Of a DNA stretch of 43,712 nt, positions 16,949 through 25,350 are shown piece after piece; the stretch's first letter is position 1, and every line of letters starts with the position of its first letter. The stretch is from an uncultured Prevotellaceae bacterium. GTDB lineage: Bacteria; Bacteroidota; Bacteroidia; Bacteroidales; Bacteroidaceae. The stretch covers positions 1 to 43,712 of the forward strand of contig CALFJG010000053.1 in the NCBI GenBank assembly GCA_937877625.1, written 5' to 3'. The translations under genes and the position numbers were made by a program. The notes beneath the pieces were generated by a model. That model was not told where the DNA came from. It searched no databases and was given only the letters and a program-made list of their open reading frames with translations.

Positions 16949-18283
16949 ATGTTTTTTGAAGACCTCCCCCTTTCCGAAGATATACTCGATGCGCTCTACG
17001 ATATGCATTTTGAGGAGTGTACCCCTGTGCAGGAGCGTTGCATTCCACCGTTGCTCGAAGGGCGCGATGTGATTGGCATAGCCCAAACCGGTACGGGTAA
17101 GACAGCGGCCTACCTACTGCCGCTCCTCACCCTCCTTGAGCGCGAGGAGCACCCGCAAGATGCGGTCAATATCCTCGTGATGGCACCCACGCGTGAGTTG
17201 GCACGACAGATAGATCAAGCCCTTGAAGGCTTTGGCTACTATATGCAACCGCGTGGTGTGGCTATCTACGGTGGAAACGATGGCATACGCTATGAGGCGG
17301 AGCGACGTGCCTTGTCGAACGGTGCCGACATCGTGATTGCCACGCCCGGACGCCTGCTCACACATATAGACCTCGGCACGCTCAACCTCTCTCGTACCAC
17401 ACACTTAGTACTTGATGAGGCCGACCGTATGCTTGATATGGGGTTTGCCGACGATATCCTGCGTATTGTGGCGCAGATGCCGCCGAAGGAGCAGCGACAA
17501 ACCATTCTCTTCTCTGCCACGATGCCCGACAAAATCAACCAACTCGCCAAAACGATTATGAATAAACCGGTGGAGGTGCGTATCGCGGTGAGTAAACCGG
17601 CTGAGAAAATAGCGCAGAGCGTGTACCTCTGTCGTGAGGCTGACAAAGACTATATCCTGCGTAGCATTATGGAAGAGAAGAAGCCACAACGCGCTATTCT
17701 CTTTGCTTCAAAAAAGACCAAGGCCAAGGAGCTCCATATTCTTCTGAAGCGTGCCGGGTTTAATGTAGAAGCGATGCATAGCGACTTGGAGCAACACGAA
17801 CGCGAGCAGGTGATGCTACGTTTCAAGGCCGGCCATACACATATCCTCGCGGCTACCGACATTGTGTCGCGCGGCATAGACATCGACGATGTAGAAATGG
17901 TGTTCAACTACGACTGCCCGCGCGACCCAGAGGACTACGTACACCGCATCGGACGCACCGCGCGTGCGGGTAAGGCGGGGAGTGCTATCACCCTTGTGGG
18001 CGAGCGCGATATGCCATTGCTGCAAAAGATAGAGCGTCTGTTAGAGGAGAAAGTGCCACGCGCCAAACTGCCCGACGGGCTGCGTGCTCCCTCGTCCGAC
18101 GACATAGCACATATACAGAATAGTAGACAAGGACGCAACGGAAGTAAAGGCCGAAGGAATAAAAGCAGACGTGGCGGTAGTGGTCGTCGGGGGCATAATA
18201 GTCGTGGCCGACGTACCTTTCGTAAGGACAAGAATTCATCGGGAGAAAAAACAAACGGTAATAAGCCCAAGCCGATTGAATAG
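16949..18283 (+). CDS. DEAD-box RNA helicase, RhlE-like
   Basis: ATP-dependent RNA helicase, likely acting in ribosome assembly or RNA turnover. From the ATG at 16949 (preferred over an in-frame GTG at 16922, because the family starts at MFFEDLPLSEDIL) it has 444 residues. Motifs in order: Q motif CTPVQ (about 24-28), Walker A AQTGTGKT (about 45-52), PTRELA, TPGR, DEAD in VLDEADRML (about 153-161), SAT (about 190), and HRIGRTARAG (about 331-340). The last 50 residues are a basic Arg/Gly/Ser-rich tail, probably for RNA binding. It follows the LptF/G-like gene by 59 bp on the same strand. Confidence 0.94.
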   Translation: MFFEDLPLSEDILDALYDMHFEECTPVQERCIPPLLEGRDVIGIAQTGTGKTAAYLLPLLTLLEREEHPQDAVNILVMAPTRELARQIDQALEGFGYYMQPRGVAIYGGNDGIRYEAERRALSNGADIVIATPGRLLTHIDLGTLNLSRTTHLVLDEADRMLDMGFADDILRIVAQMPPKEQRQTILFSATMPDKINQLAKTIMNKPVEVRIAVSKPAEKIAQSVYLCREADKDYILRSIMEEKKPQRAILFASKKTKAKELHILLKRAGFNVEAMHSDLEQHEREQVMLRFKAGHTHILAATDIVSRGIDIDDVEMVFNYDCPRDPEDYVHRIGRTARAGKAGSAITLVGERDMPLLQKIERLLEEKVPRAKLPDGLRAPSSDDIAHIQNSRQGRNGSKGRRNKSRRGGSGRRGHNSRGRRTFRKDKNSSGEKTNGNKPKPIE

Positions 18284-18401
18284 CACATACCTTAAGCCAA
18301 ATACTGCAAATCCGACATACCAAAGCAAGAAAAAAGCACGTAGTTGCGCCGTTTCATATAAGAAAGAAGTCGCCGCAGCAGAACTTTTTTTCAAAAAATT
18401 G

Positions 18402-18409
18402 TACTTTTG
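18402..18409 (+). promoter_or_regulatory. -7 box for the glycogen synthase/phosphorylase operon
   Basis: TACTTTTG, a perfect TAnnTTTG match, lies 27 bp before the glycogen synthase start. The spacer is T- and A-rich, and no clean TTG is seen 19-20 bp upstream. Confidence 0.5.
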
Positions 18410-18435
18410 TAATCGAAAAGAACAAAAACGGCACA

Positions 18436-20124
18436 ATGACCGCAATGAAAAAGAAGCCCGACTTCGTGTTTCAAACCAGTTGGGAGGTTTGCAACAAAGT
18501 AGGCGGTATATACACAGTTCTCTCTTCTATTGCCAAGACGCTTGGCTCGCTCCTCCCCGCTGATGGCCTTTGTTTCATCGGGCCTGATGTGTGGAAAAAT
18601 AGCAATGCCGACGACGAGGCAACACCCACCGTCAACACTTGCCCTTATTTCTCCGAAGATGCTACACTCCACCCCGAGTGGGCTGAGGCTGCCGCACGTG
18701 CCGGTATAAGTGTGCGCATCGGACGTTGGTGTGTTCCCAGTGAGCCTATCGCTGTGTTGGTGGATTATACTCCATATTATATAATAAAGGATCAACTCTA
18801 CGGTTTGGCTTGGGAAAACTTTGCCGTAGATTCGCTCCACGCTTACGGCGACTACGACGAGGCTTCGATGTTTAGTTACGCAGCGGGTAAGTTTGCCGAG
18901 GCAGTAGTGCGCGAGTTTATGACCGATAAGACCGTGGTGTATCAAGCCCACGAGTGGATGAGCGGCTTGGGTATGCTTTTTCTAAGCCGTAGCCTGCCGC
19001 AGATAAGCACCGTGTTTACAACCCACGCTACAAGTATTGGGCGTAGCATCACTGGCAACAACAAAGAACTCTATGCTTTTTTTGAGGGGTATGACGGCGA
19101 CCAGATGGCGTGTGAACTCAATATGGAGGCCAAGCACAGCATAGAGAAGCAAAGTGCTCATCGCGCCGACTGCTTCACTACCGTGAGTACCTTTACTGCG
19201 CGCGAGTGTGGGCAGTTGCTCCAGAAAACTCCCGACACAGTACTCCCTAATGGCTTTGAGGCCGACTTTGTGCCGCAAGGAGCTGCTTACACTAAGGTGC
19301 GTCGTCAGGCACGTCAAGCTTTCTTCCGTGTGGCCGAGGCATTGACGGGTGCTCCTTGTTCTGACGCTACACTTGTCCTCTCCACCAGCGGTCGCAACGA
19401 CTTCCGCTGCAAAGGGTTTGACGTATATATCGAAAGCCTTGCGCGGCTTAATGCACAATGGCGCGAGGCAGGCGTGGAAGGAACAAAGGCTCTGGCTTTG
19501 ATAGAAGTGCCGTGCTGGTGCGATGGGCCTCGTCAAGATTTACTCGAGGCATTGAAAACCGACAACAAACAAGGCCTGCCCGAGCCTAACCTAACACACC
19601 ACCTTGTCAATCCCTACGAAGACAGAATACTCAATCTTATAAAGCAAGTAGGTCTGCACAATGAACCTGATGCTCCCGTGAAAGTACTCCTCGTGCCGTG
19701 CTATCTTGAGGGTGCTGACGGGCTTTTCAATATGCCCTATTACGACCTCCTTACGGCGAGCGACCTCTGCCTCTACCCCTCATACTATGAGCCTTGGGGC
19801 TATACGCCCCACGAAGCCGTGGCGTTTCACATACCGTGTGTCACCACCGACCTCAGCGGCTTTGGGCAGTGGGTGAACCAAACGCTCGGCCACGAGGGGA
19901 TGCTCGCTGACGGCGTGTTGGTAATCCACCGCGATGATGCCAACTGGCACGAAGTGTGCGACAATATCTGCCAAGCCATCAAAGACTTTGCCGCACTAAC
20001 TCCTACCGAACACACCGCCCTGCGTCGTCGTGCAAAGGCCTTAGCGCGCAAAGCCGATTGGAAACACTTTGCTAAGCACTATCTCGAAGCCTATCAAATA
20101 GCAATTAACAAAAAACAATCATAA
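18436..20124 (+). CDS. glycogen synthase, GT3-like (eukaryotic-type) glycosyltransferase
   Basis: Probably elongates alpha-1,4-glucan from a nucleotide sugar. The 562-residue protein opens with FVFQTSWEVCNKVGGIYTVLSS, resembling the GT3 glycogen synthases of fungi and animals rather than bacterial GlgA (GT5). It has the GT3-type motif TTHATSIGRSI (about 196-206) and a retaining-GT-B carboxy region YEPWGYTPHEAVAF with two Glu residues (about 449-462). Start could be the ATG at 18436 or 18445; the first is annotated. The phosphorylase gene begins 4 bp after the stop, so synthesis and breakdown of the storage glucan are encoded together. The sugar donor (UDP- or ADP-glucose) is not evident. Confidence 0.87.
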   Translation: MTAMKKKPDFVFQTSWEVCNKVGGIYTVLSSIAKTLGSLLPADGLCFIGPDVWKNSNADDEATPTVNTCPYFSEDATLHPEWAEAAARAGISVRIGRWCVPSEPIAVLVDYTPYYIIKDQLYGLAWENFAVDSLHAYGDYDEASMFSYAAGKFAEAVVREFMTDKTVVYQAHEWMSGLGMLFLSRSLPQISTVFTTHATSIGRSITGNNKELYAFFEGYDGDQMACELNMEAKHSIEKQSAHRADCFTTVSTFTARECGQLLQKTPDTVLPNGFEADFVPQGAAYTKVRRQARQAFFRVAEALTGAPCSDATLVLSTSGRNDFRCKGFDVYIESLARLNAQWREAGVEGTKALALIEVPCWCDGPRQDLLEALKTDNKQGLPEPNLTHHLVNPYEDRILNLIKQVGLHNEPDAPVKVLLVPCYLEGADGLFNMPYYDLLTASDLCLYPSYYEPWGYTPHEAVAFHIPCVTTDLSGFGQWVNQTLGHEGMLADGVLVIHRDDANWHEVCDNICQAIKDFAALTPTEHTALRRRAKALARKADWKHFAKHYLEAYQIAINKKQS

Positions 20125-20128
20125 CACT

Positions 20129-22690
20129 ATGAAAGTTAAAAGCAGCAATTCCAACCACCCCGCGTGGAACACTGTCACTGTTAAATCCCACATTCCTGCC
20201 AAGTTGCAGAAACTCGACGAACTGGCACACAACCTTTGGGGCTCTTGGAATCAGCCCTGTCGCGACCTCTTTAAGAGTCTCGACCCTGAACTTCACAAAG
20301 CTGTGAATCGTAACCCCGTAGAACTCCTTTATCGTATGGACTACGATGCACTAAAAGAGCTCGCTGCTGATCCCGAAGTAATTGCCCGTATAGACAAGGT
20401 TTATACCGAGTTTCGTAAGTATATGGACGTAACGCCCGATGCTAAACGTCCCAGCGTGGCCTACTTCTGTATGGAGTACGGTATGCACCATAGCCTCAAG
20501 ATATATAGCGGCGGCCTCGGCATCTTGGCTGGCGACTATATGAAAGAGGCCAGCGACAGTAACGTAGATATGTGCGGCATAGGCCTGCTCTATCGCTACG
20601 GATACTTCACGCAGAGCCTTTCTATGGACGGCCAACAGATAGCCAACTATGAGCCGCAGGACTTTGACCGCCTGGCTATCGTGCGTGAGCTCGACGAACA
20701 CGGCAACCAAGTCTTTGTGGAAGTGCCTTTCCCCGGTCGCACAGTCCATGTGGCGGTCTATCGTGTCAATGTGGGGCGTGTGAAACTCTATTTGATGGAC
20801 ACCGACAATATGTACAACGAAGAGGGCGACCGCAACATTACACACGCACTCTACGGCGGTGACTGGGAGAACCGCATTAAGCAAGAGTACCTTCTTGGTA
20901 TCGGTGGTATGTTGATGCTTAAGAAATTAGGCATAAAGAAAGATGTTTACCATTGCAATGAGGGACACGCCGCACTTTGTAATGTACAGCGCCTGTGCGA
21001 TTATGTAGAGAGCGGCCTCAACTTCGACGAATCTCTTGAACTCGTGCGTGCCTCCTCGCTCTACACCGTCCACACGCCTGTGCCTGCGGGTCACGACTAT
21101 TTTGAGGAGGGGCTCTTCGCCCGCTATCTCGGTGGCTATCAAGACCGCCTCGGCATTTCGTGGGACGACTTTATGGGCCTCGGACGCACCAACCCCGACG
21201 ACAAGGGTGAGAAATTCTGTATGAGTACGTTCTGCTGCAAGACGTGCCAGGAGGTGAATGGTGTAAGTTATCTGCACCAAAATGTTAGCCGTGATATGTT
21301 TGCCAACATTTGGCCAGGTTACTATCCCGCAGAGAGCCACGTAGGCTACGTCACCAACGGTGTCCATTTCCCCACCTGGTGCTCCAAGGAGTTCCTTGCT
21401 GTGTATAAGAAATACTTTGACAAAACTTTCTTTAACGACCAGAGCAATCCCAAAATCTGGGAAGCCATCTACAATGTACCCGATGCCGAGGTGTGGAAGA
21501 CACGCACAGCGCTGAAACAGAAACTTGTGAAGTTTATCCGTGGACGTTTCCGTGAGTCGTGGCTTAAGAACCAAGGCGACCCCTCGCGCGTGGTGTCGTT
21601 GCTCGATAAAATCAATCCCAATGCGCTCATAATAGGTTTTGCCCGGCGCTTTGCTACCTACAAGCGTGCCCACCTGCTCTTCAGCGACCTCGACCGCTTG
21701 GCCAAGATTGTCAACAACCCCGACTATCCCGTGCAGTTTATCTTTGCCGGCAAAGCCCACCCCGCCGATGGTGCAGGGCAGGGGCTTATTAAGCGTATCT
21801 ATGAGATTTCGCAGCGGCCTGAGTTCCTCGGTAAAATTATCTTCCTTGAGAACTACGACATTCAACTCGCCCGTCGCCTGGTGAGCGGTGTTGATATATG
21901 GATGAACACCCCGACGCGCCCACTCGAAGCCAGCGGCACAAGTGGCGAGAAAGCACTGATGAACGGAGTAGTAAACCTCAGCGTACTCGACGGCTGGTGG
22001 TACGAAGGTTATCGTGAGGGGGCTGGATGGGCGCTTACCGACAAACGTACCTATCAAAACCAAGACTACCAAGACAAACTTGATGCCAGCACCATCTACT
22101 CTATGCTGGAACAAGAGATTATACCACTCTACTATGCCCGCGGCACACGCGGATACAGCGAAGGTTGGGTGCGTGTGGTTAAAAATAGCATCGCCAAGAT
22201 AGCCCCACATTACACCATGAAACGTCAGCTTGATGACTACTATACACGCTTCTATACGCCGCTCGCCGAGCGCATGCGGCTGCTAAGTGCCGACAATAAC
22301 AAGGCTGCCTGCGAACTCGCTGCTTGGAAAGAAGAGGTGGCTGCTTGTTGGGATAATATCCGCGTGGAGAGTTCCACAACCAGTGATAACCTCCAAGACG
22401 GCACCATCGTGAGTGGAACAGAGTTTACCGTGACACACGTCATTGACGAGGCCGGTCTCAACGATGCGTTAGGCGTGGATATGGTAGTAGTGAGCACTAT
22501 TGACGGCAAGGACGAACTCTATAAGGTGTTCCCGATGAACCTTATAGCACGCGAAGGCAGTAAACACACTTTCCAGTGTATGCTGGCTTTGGATCTCGCA
22601 GGCACGTTCAAGGTGGCTTACCGTATGTATCCCCGACACAAAAACCTGGCACACCGACAAGACTTTGCCTATGTGAAGTGGTTTAACTAA
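20129..22690 (+). CDS. glgP: alpha-glucan (glycogen/maltodextrin) phosphorylase
   Basis: Releases glucose-1-phosphate from the non-reducing ends of alpha-1,4-glucans using pyridoxal phosphate. The 853-residue protein belongs to the bacterial GT35 type with an N-terminal DUF3417-like domain (HIPAKLQKLDELAHNLWGSWN, about 17-37). Later come YFCMEYGMHHSLKIYSGGLGILAGDY (about 111-136), EGHAAL, and the cofactor region EASGTSGEKALMNG with the probable PLP Lys at about 608. The C-terminal 100 residues are an additional beta-rich extension. It lies 4 bp after the glycogen synthase gene and is followed by a hairpin terminator. Confidence 0.95.
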   Translation: MKVKSSNSNHPAWNTVTVKSHIPAKLQKLDELAHNLWGSWNQPCRDLFKSLDPELHKAVNRNPVELLYRMDYDALKELAADPEVIARIDKVYTEFRKYMDVTPDAKRPSVAYFCMEYGMHHSLKIYSGGLGILAGDYMKEASDSNVDMCGIGLLYRYGYFTQSLSMDGQQIANYEPQDFDRLAIVRELDEHGNQVFVEVPFPGRTVHVAVYRVNVGRVKLYLMDTDNMYNEEGDRNITHALYGGDWENRIKQEYLLGIGGMLMLKKLGIKKDVYHCNEGHAALCNVQRLCDYVESGLNFDESLELVRASSLYTVHTPVPAGHDYFEEGLFARYLGGYQDRLGISWDDFMGLGRTNPDDKGEKFCMSTFCCKTCQEVNGVSYLHQNVSRDMFANIWPGYYPAESHVGYVTNGVHFPTWCSKEFLAVYKKYFDKTFFNDQSNPKIWEAIYNVPDAEVWKTRTALKQKLVKFIRGRFRESWLKNQGDPSRVVSLLDKINPNALIIGFARRFATYKRAHLLFSDLDRLAKIVNNPDYPVQFIFAGKAHPADGAGQGLIKRIYEISQRPEFLGKIIFLENYDIQLARRLVSGVDIWMNTPTRPLEASGTSGEKALMNGVVNLSVLDGWWYEGYREGAGWALTDKRTYQNQDYQDKLDASTIYSMLEQEIIPLYYARGTRGYSEGWVRVVKNSIAKIAPHYTMKRQLDDYYTRFYTPLAERMRLLSADNNKAACELAAWKEEVAACWDNIRVESSTTSDNLQDGTIVSGTEFTVTHVIDEAGLNDALGVDMVVVSTIDGKDELYKVFPMNLIAREGSKHTFQCMLALDLAGTFKVAYRMYPRHKNLAHRQDFAYVKWFN

Positions 22691-22711
22691 ACCGCCCACC
22701 TACTTATATCG

Positions 22712-22747
22712 AAGAGTCCTGAAAGCCACCGCTTCCAGGACTCTTTA
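22712..22747 (+). terminator. terminator after glgP
   Basis: AAGAGTCCTGAAAGC (22712-22726) pairs with GCTTCCAGGACTCTT (22731-22745) with one mismatch and a 4-nt loop. Only a short T run follows, but the position 22 bp past the glgP stop and the strong stem support it. Confidence 0.65.
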
Positions 22748-22878
22748 CTGCTTCGCCCTACATAGTCATAATATAACTATTGCTGTCCGCTTGAAACGTT
22801 TCATTGCCACAAAAACAACTTGCAAGCCCTTATTATATGTGGATAGTAGATGTAAATCCTCAAAAGTAAGCCCCATAA

Positions 22879-22914
22879 AGTCCGCTTGTTAGCCCAAGTC
22901 CACTTGTTAGCCCG
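22879..22914. repeat. two tandem 18-bp repeats
   Basis: AGTCCGCTTGTTAGCCCA (22879-22896) is followed without gap by AGTCCACTTGTTAGCCCG (22897-22914), 16 of 18 bases identical. Confidence 0.7.
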
Positions 22915-23182
22915 TAGCAATAGCTTTTTTATTTGTCTTCGGGCAGACTTTCGCTTGCCAATACAATGCTGAAGCACGCTCCGCATTGCTATTCTATCTT
23001 AACGCAAATGTGCCGTGCCGTAGGCTTTCCGAGACCGAATGGCACACGCCAAACATTCGTCGCCTTCTTTCTGCTTTCGCACATTAAATCGTTAGCGAGC
23101 AAGCATATTCTTTCCGCTAACGCTCCGCTTTTCGCTCGTGCGCGACCAGTTTTTTTCTTCATAGGCACGAAGAATTCAAGTT

Positions 23183-23252
23183 GTGACTATATTTATACAA
23201 ACTAAGACTATGTTTTTGCACGTATAGGCTTTATTTGTAAAAATATAGTCAC
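23183..23252. repeat. 19-bp inverted repeat, 32 bp apart
   Basis: GTGACTATATTTATACAAA (23183-23201) and TTTGTAAAAATATAGTCAC (23234-23252) are inverted copies with 18 of 19 matches. The interval contains another ACTATG-like half. There is no gene inside. It could be a protein-binding site pair, the ends of a tiny non-autonomous element, or a long hairpin; it cannot be resolved here. Confidence 0.65.
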
Positions 23253-23298
23253 ACTTTATACAATTCATCCGAGGAAGAAAAAAATTGTAAGCACGGTC

Positions 23299-23459
23299 GT
23301 ACTTCTTTTAGAACAGGAGGGACTTCTTATAGAACAGGTGGAACTTCTTTTAGAACAGGAGGGACTTTGTTTAGAACAGGAGGGACTTTGTTTAGAACAG
23401 GTGGGACTTCTTTTAGAACAGGCGTGACTTCTTTTAGAACAGGTGGAACTTTGTTTTTT
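23299..23459. repeat. 21-bp tandem repeat array, about 7.5 units
   Basis: The unit is approximately GGGACTTCTTTTAGAACAGG plus one base. The ACTT core recurs with exact 21-bp spacing at 23301, 23322, 23343, 23364, 23385, 23406 and 23427, with a truncated eighth unit at 23448. Two spellings alternate, CTTCTTTTAGAA and CTTTGTTTAGAA, and the base after ACAGG varies. Each unit of the first type carries the small dyad TTCT-TTT-AGAA. One plus-strand frame stays open through all units but lacks an ATG. The array ends 11 bp past the comF stop, on the 3' side of that gene. Confidence 0.9.
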
Positions 23460-23470
23460 TCGAAGCGTTA

Positions 23471-24229
23471 CTATTCTGCCCCGTGTTCAAACACGTTTAG
23501 GTGAGTTCCTGCTACGGAGAGAGCGAAGACGCTGAAATGGATGTTTGTATCGGTGGAAAGAGTTGCTGCAAGTGAGTGGAGCGTGGCACCAGTGGTTAGT
23601 ACGTCGTCAACGAGTAAGAGGTGTGGCGGTCGGGTGGGAGAGCCGAGTGCGTGGATGGCATCAGCGTCGGTAAGTGCAAAGATACTTTCCACGTTGCGTC
23701 GGCGTTCGTCGGTGGAAAGGCGGGTTTGTGTGGGATTGTTGACAACGCGTTTTACGAGGTCGGTGCGTACCGGTATGCCTGTCACAGCGGAGAGTCCGCG
23801 CGCTATCGCTTCGCTCTGGTTGTAGCCGCGCTTACGTTGTTTTTGTCGTGCGAGCGGCACAGGTACAAGCGCGTCAATACCTTGGAGGAAATCGCTTGTT
23901 TCCAGGTGATGTGCGGCCAATTGTCCGAGGTGTTCTCCAATGGCGGGTCGGTCGTGGTATTTCAGCCGTCCAATAAGATGCGCCACGATATTGTCGGGGC
24001 GATAGGACAGGTAGCCCGTGGCACGTTGTATGCCGGGCAGGTCGAAGAAGAGCCGCACAATTGCATTGTCGTCGTAGCGTGTGATGCGTGCGAGAGGCAG
24101 GCGGGTAAGGCAGGCGGCGCACAGATGTTGTTCATCGGCACCTAATGTCTCGCCACATTCCGCACAGCGACGCGGGAAGAGCGTCTCAAAGGCAGCTTGC
24201 AGATAACGACTTAAAAAGGCGAGGCTCAT
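23471..24229 (-). CDS. comF: ComF-family phosphoribosyltransferase-like protein
   Basis: Family linked to DNA uptake or natural transformation in some bacteria; the exact reaction is unknown. From the ATG at 24229 it has 252 residues. An N-terminal zinc-finger-like region CAECGETLGADEQHLCAAC (about 22-40) precedes the core, which includes LIGRLKYHDRP, LVPVPLARQKQRKRGYNQSEAIARGLS and the phosphoribosyltransferase PRPP motif LLLVDDVLTTGAT. The frame is open further upstream, but this ATG overlaps the previous gene's TGA (ATGA), which decides the start. It is the last gene of a three-gene minus-strand operon. The 21-bp array lies just past its 3' end and no terminator is seen. Confidence 0.9.
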   Translation of the reverse strand: MSLAFLSRYLQAAFETLFPRRCAECGETLGADEQHLCAACLTRLPLARITRYDDNAIVRLFFDLPGIQRATGYLSYRPDNIVAHLIGRLKYHDRPAIGEHLGQLAAHHLETSDFLQGIDALVPVPLARQKQRKRGYNQSEAIARGLSAVTGIPVRTDLVKRVVNNPTQTRLSTDERRRNVESIFALTDADAIHALGSPTRPPHLLLVDDVLTTGATLHSLAATLSTDTNIHFSVFALSVAGTHLNVFEHGAE

Positions 24230-25332
24230 GGCAGAGTGGCGTGTGGGAGTTTGTTTTGCGCTCCACAATGCGGGCAACGGCCCGGCACTTTGTCAATGGG
24301 GTGTCCACAGCGTCCGCAATTGTATTTCATCTTGATAGATACACGCCAGAGTGTTAGAGCAAGTAGTGCCCAATAGAGTGCGAACAACACGTAGCCAACT
24401 AAGATGTACTCCGTGGTGAGCGAGATAGCGATGAAGACCACCACGCATCGCGCTGTGAGTTCAAGAACGTAAGCTACTCCTTCTGCGGGCGGCAGGCGTT
24501 CCCACACATCGTAGAGCATTGCTAACGACGCGAGCAGTACCAGCCAGCCGGAGGCGAGAAATACGGCCAGGACGAGTGGTAGGTCTGGGGCAAAGGGGTT
24601 GAGCGTAGGATTGAAATAGAATTCCGTCCACGTCTCGGGTGCGAAGTGCCACACGGCAGCGTAGAGCAGGGCGCAGGTCGACACGCATAGTCGCAGGACA
24701 ATAGGATAAATGCTCCCTTGCAGTCCAAGCACGAGGGGTATCGGTTCGTGTTTCCGCCGTCGTAATGTGAAGAAAACGAGTGCACACAGTGCCACGGCGA
24801 AGCCTGTTATGTTGAGTGGCGTGTGCCACTTGGAGAGAGTGTGTATGGCGTTTGAAATAGGGTCGTCGGGTGCAGCGTGCTTTAATAGTTCGTGTTCTTT
24901 CGTCCAGCCCTGAGTGCCGTTAGCCGTGGTGAGATATACCCACGTGCTGTCGGCGGTGCTATCGGGTACAAAGAGTATTGATGTTACGGCCACGCGTTGT
25001 GCTGCGGCTATCACAGTGGTGTCGGGTACTGTTGCTTCGGTGCTTAGCAGGGCATCGGCCTCATCGGTTTGCGGGAGCAGGCGCACGGGTGAGTCGATAA
25101 CGAAGAGGCGTAGCGAGTCCGATGTGCGAAATACATCGCCACGCCAATAGTGGTGTTTGAGCAGGAATCCTGTGCTGTCGATGCCGTCTGTGCTGTCGGT
25201 CTCCGCCGGAGAATTGTTAACGGGGCGTGCGTAGTGGCACGAGGTGGGTACGAGCCCACACAGTGTTATTGCAAGCAGGAGTGCAATAGGCCAGAGATTG
25301 AAAGAATGAAAAGAAAACGTTGGGCGTTTCAT
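24226..25332 (-). CDS. membrane protein with lipoprotein-like start, SH3-like domain and C-terminal zinc ribbon
   Basis: Function unknown. The 368 residues show, in order: a signal-like segment ending in a possible but imperfect lipobox (LVPTSC, Cys about 32); a periplasmic-looking domain with an SH3-like feel (VRLLPQTDEADALL ... WVYLTTANGTQGWTKEHELL, about 80-150); four or five membrane segments (about 170-335); and a C-terminal zinc ribbon CGRCGHPIDKVPGRCPHCG (about 342-360). The gene lies 18 bp after a U32-family gene and overlaps comF by ATGA. If both ends are real, the protein senses outside and has a metal-bound module on the cytoplasmic side. Confidence 0.75.
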   Translation of the reverse strand: MKRPTFSFHSFNLWPIALLLAITLCGLVPTSCHYARPVNNSPAETDSTDGIDSTGFLLKHHYWRGDVFRTSDSLRLFVIDSPVRLLPQTDEADALLSTEATVPDTTVIAAAQRVAVTSILFVPDSTADSTWVYLTTANGTQGWTKEHELLKHAAPDDPISNAIHTLSKWHTPLNITGFAVALCALVFFTLRRRKHEPIPLVLGLQGSIYPIVLRLCVSTCALLYAAVWHFAPETWTEFYFNPTLNPFAPDLPLVLAVFLASGWLVLLASLAMLYDVWERLPPAEGVAYVLELTARCVVVFIAISLTTEYILVGYVLFALYWALLALTLWRVSIKMKYNCGRCGHPIDKVPGRCPHCGAQNKLPHATLP

Positions 25333-25350
25333 AAGGTGTGTTTCTTCGTG

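Larger units (their letters stand above)
22748..23298. other. non-coding region with direct and inverted repeats
   Basis: No credible gene is seen. Open frames exist on both strands (22801-22986 minus, 22933-23205 plus), but they have no family features and look like low-complexity intergenic DNA. An 18-bp unit, AGTCCRCTTGTTAGCCCR, is repeated in tandem at 22879-22896 and 22897-22914. A 19-nt inverted repeat lies at 23183-23201 and 23234-23252. The tandem array at 23299-23459 follows immediately. Confidence 0.6.

Noticed and set aside
20927..22210. 427-residue minus-strand frame opposite glgP
   Set aside because: Shadow of the phosphorylase gene with no family features.
22933..23205. 90-residue plus-strand frame
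   Set aside because: Starts with TTG, no domain, odd composition; lies in a repeat-rich non-coding region.
23299..23459. CRISPR array
   Set aside because: Units are contiguous 21-bp repeats with no spacers and no cas genes nearby.
23241..23504. Heptapeptide-repeat protein encoded by the 21-bp array
   Set aside because: The frame is open but has no ATG, and openness follows from the unit length being a multiple of three.
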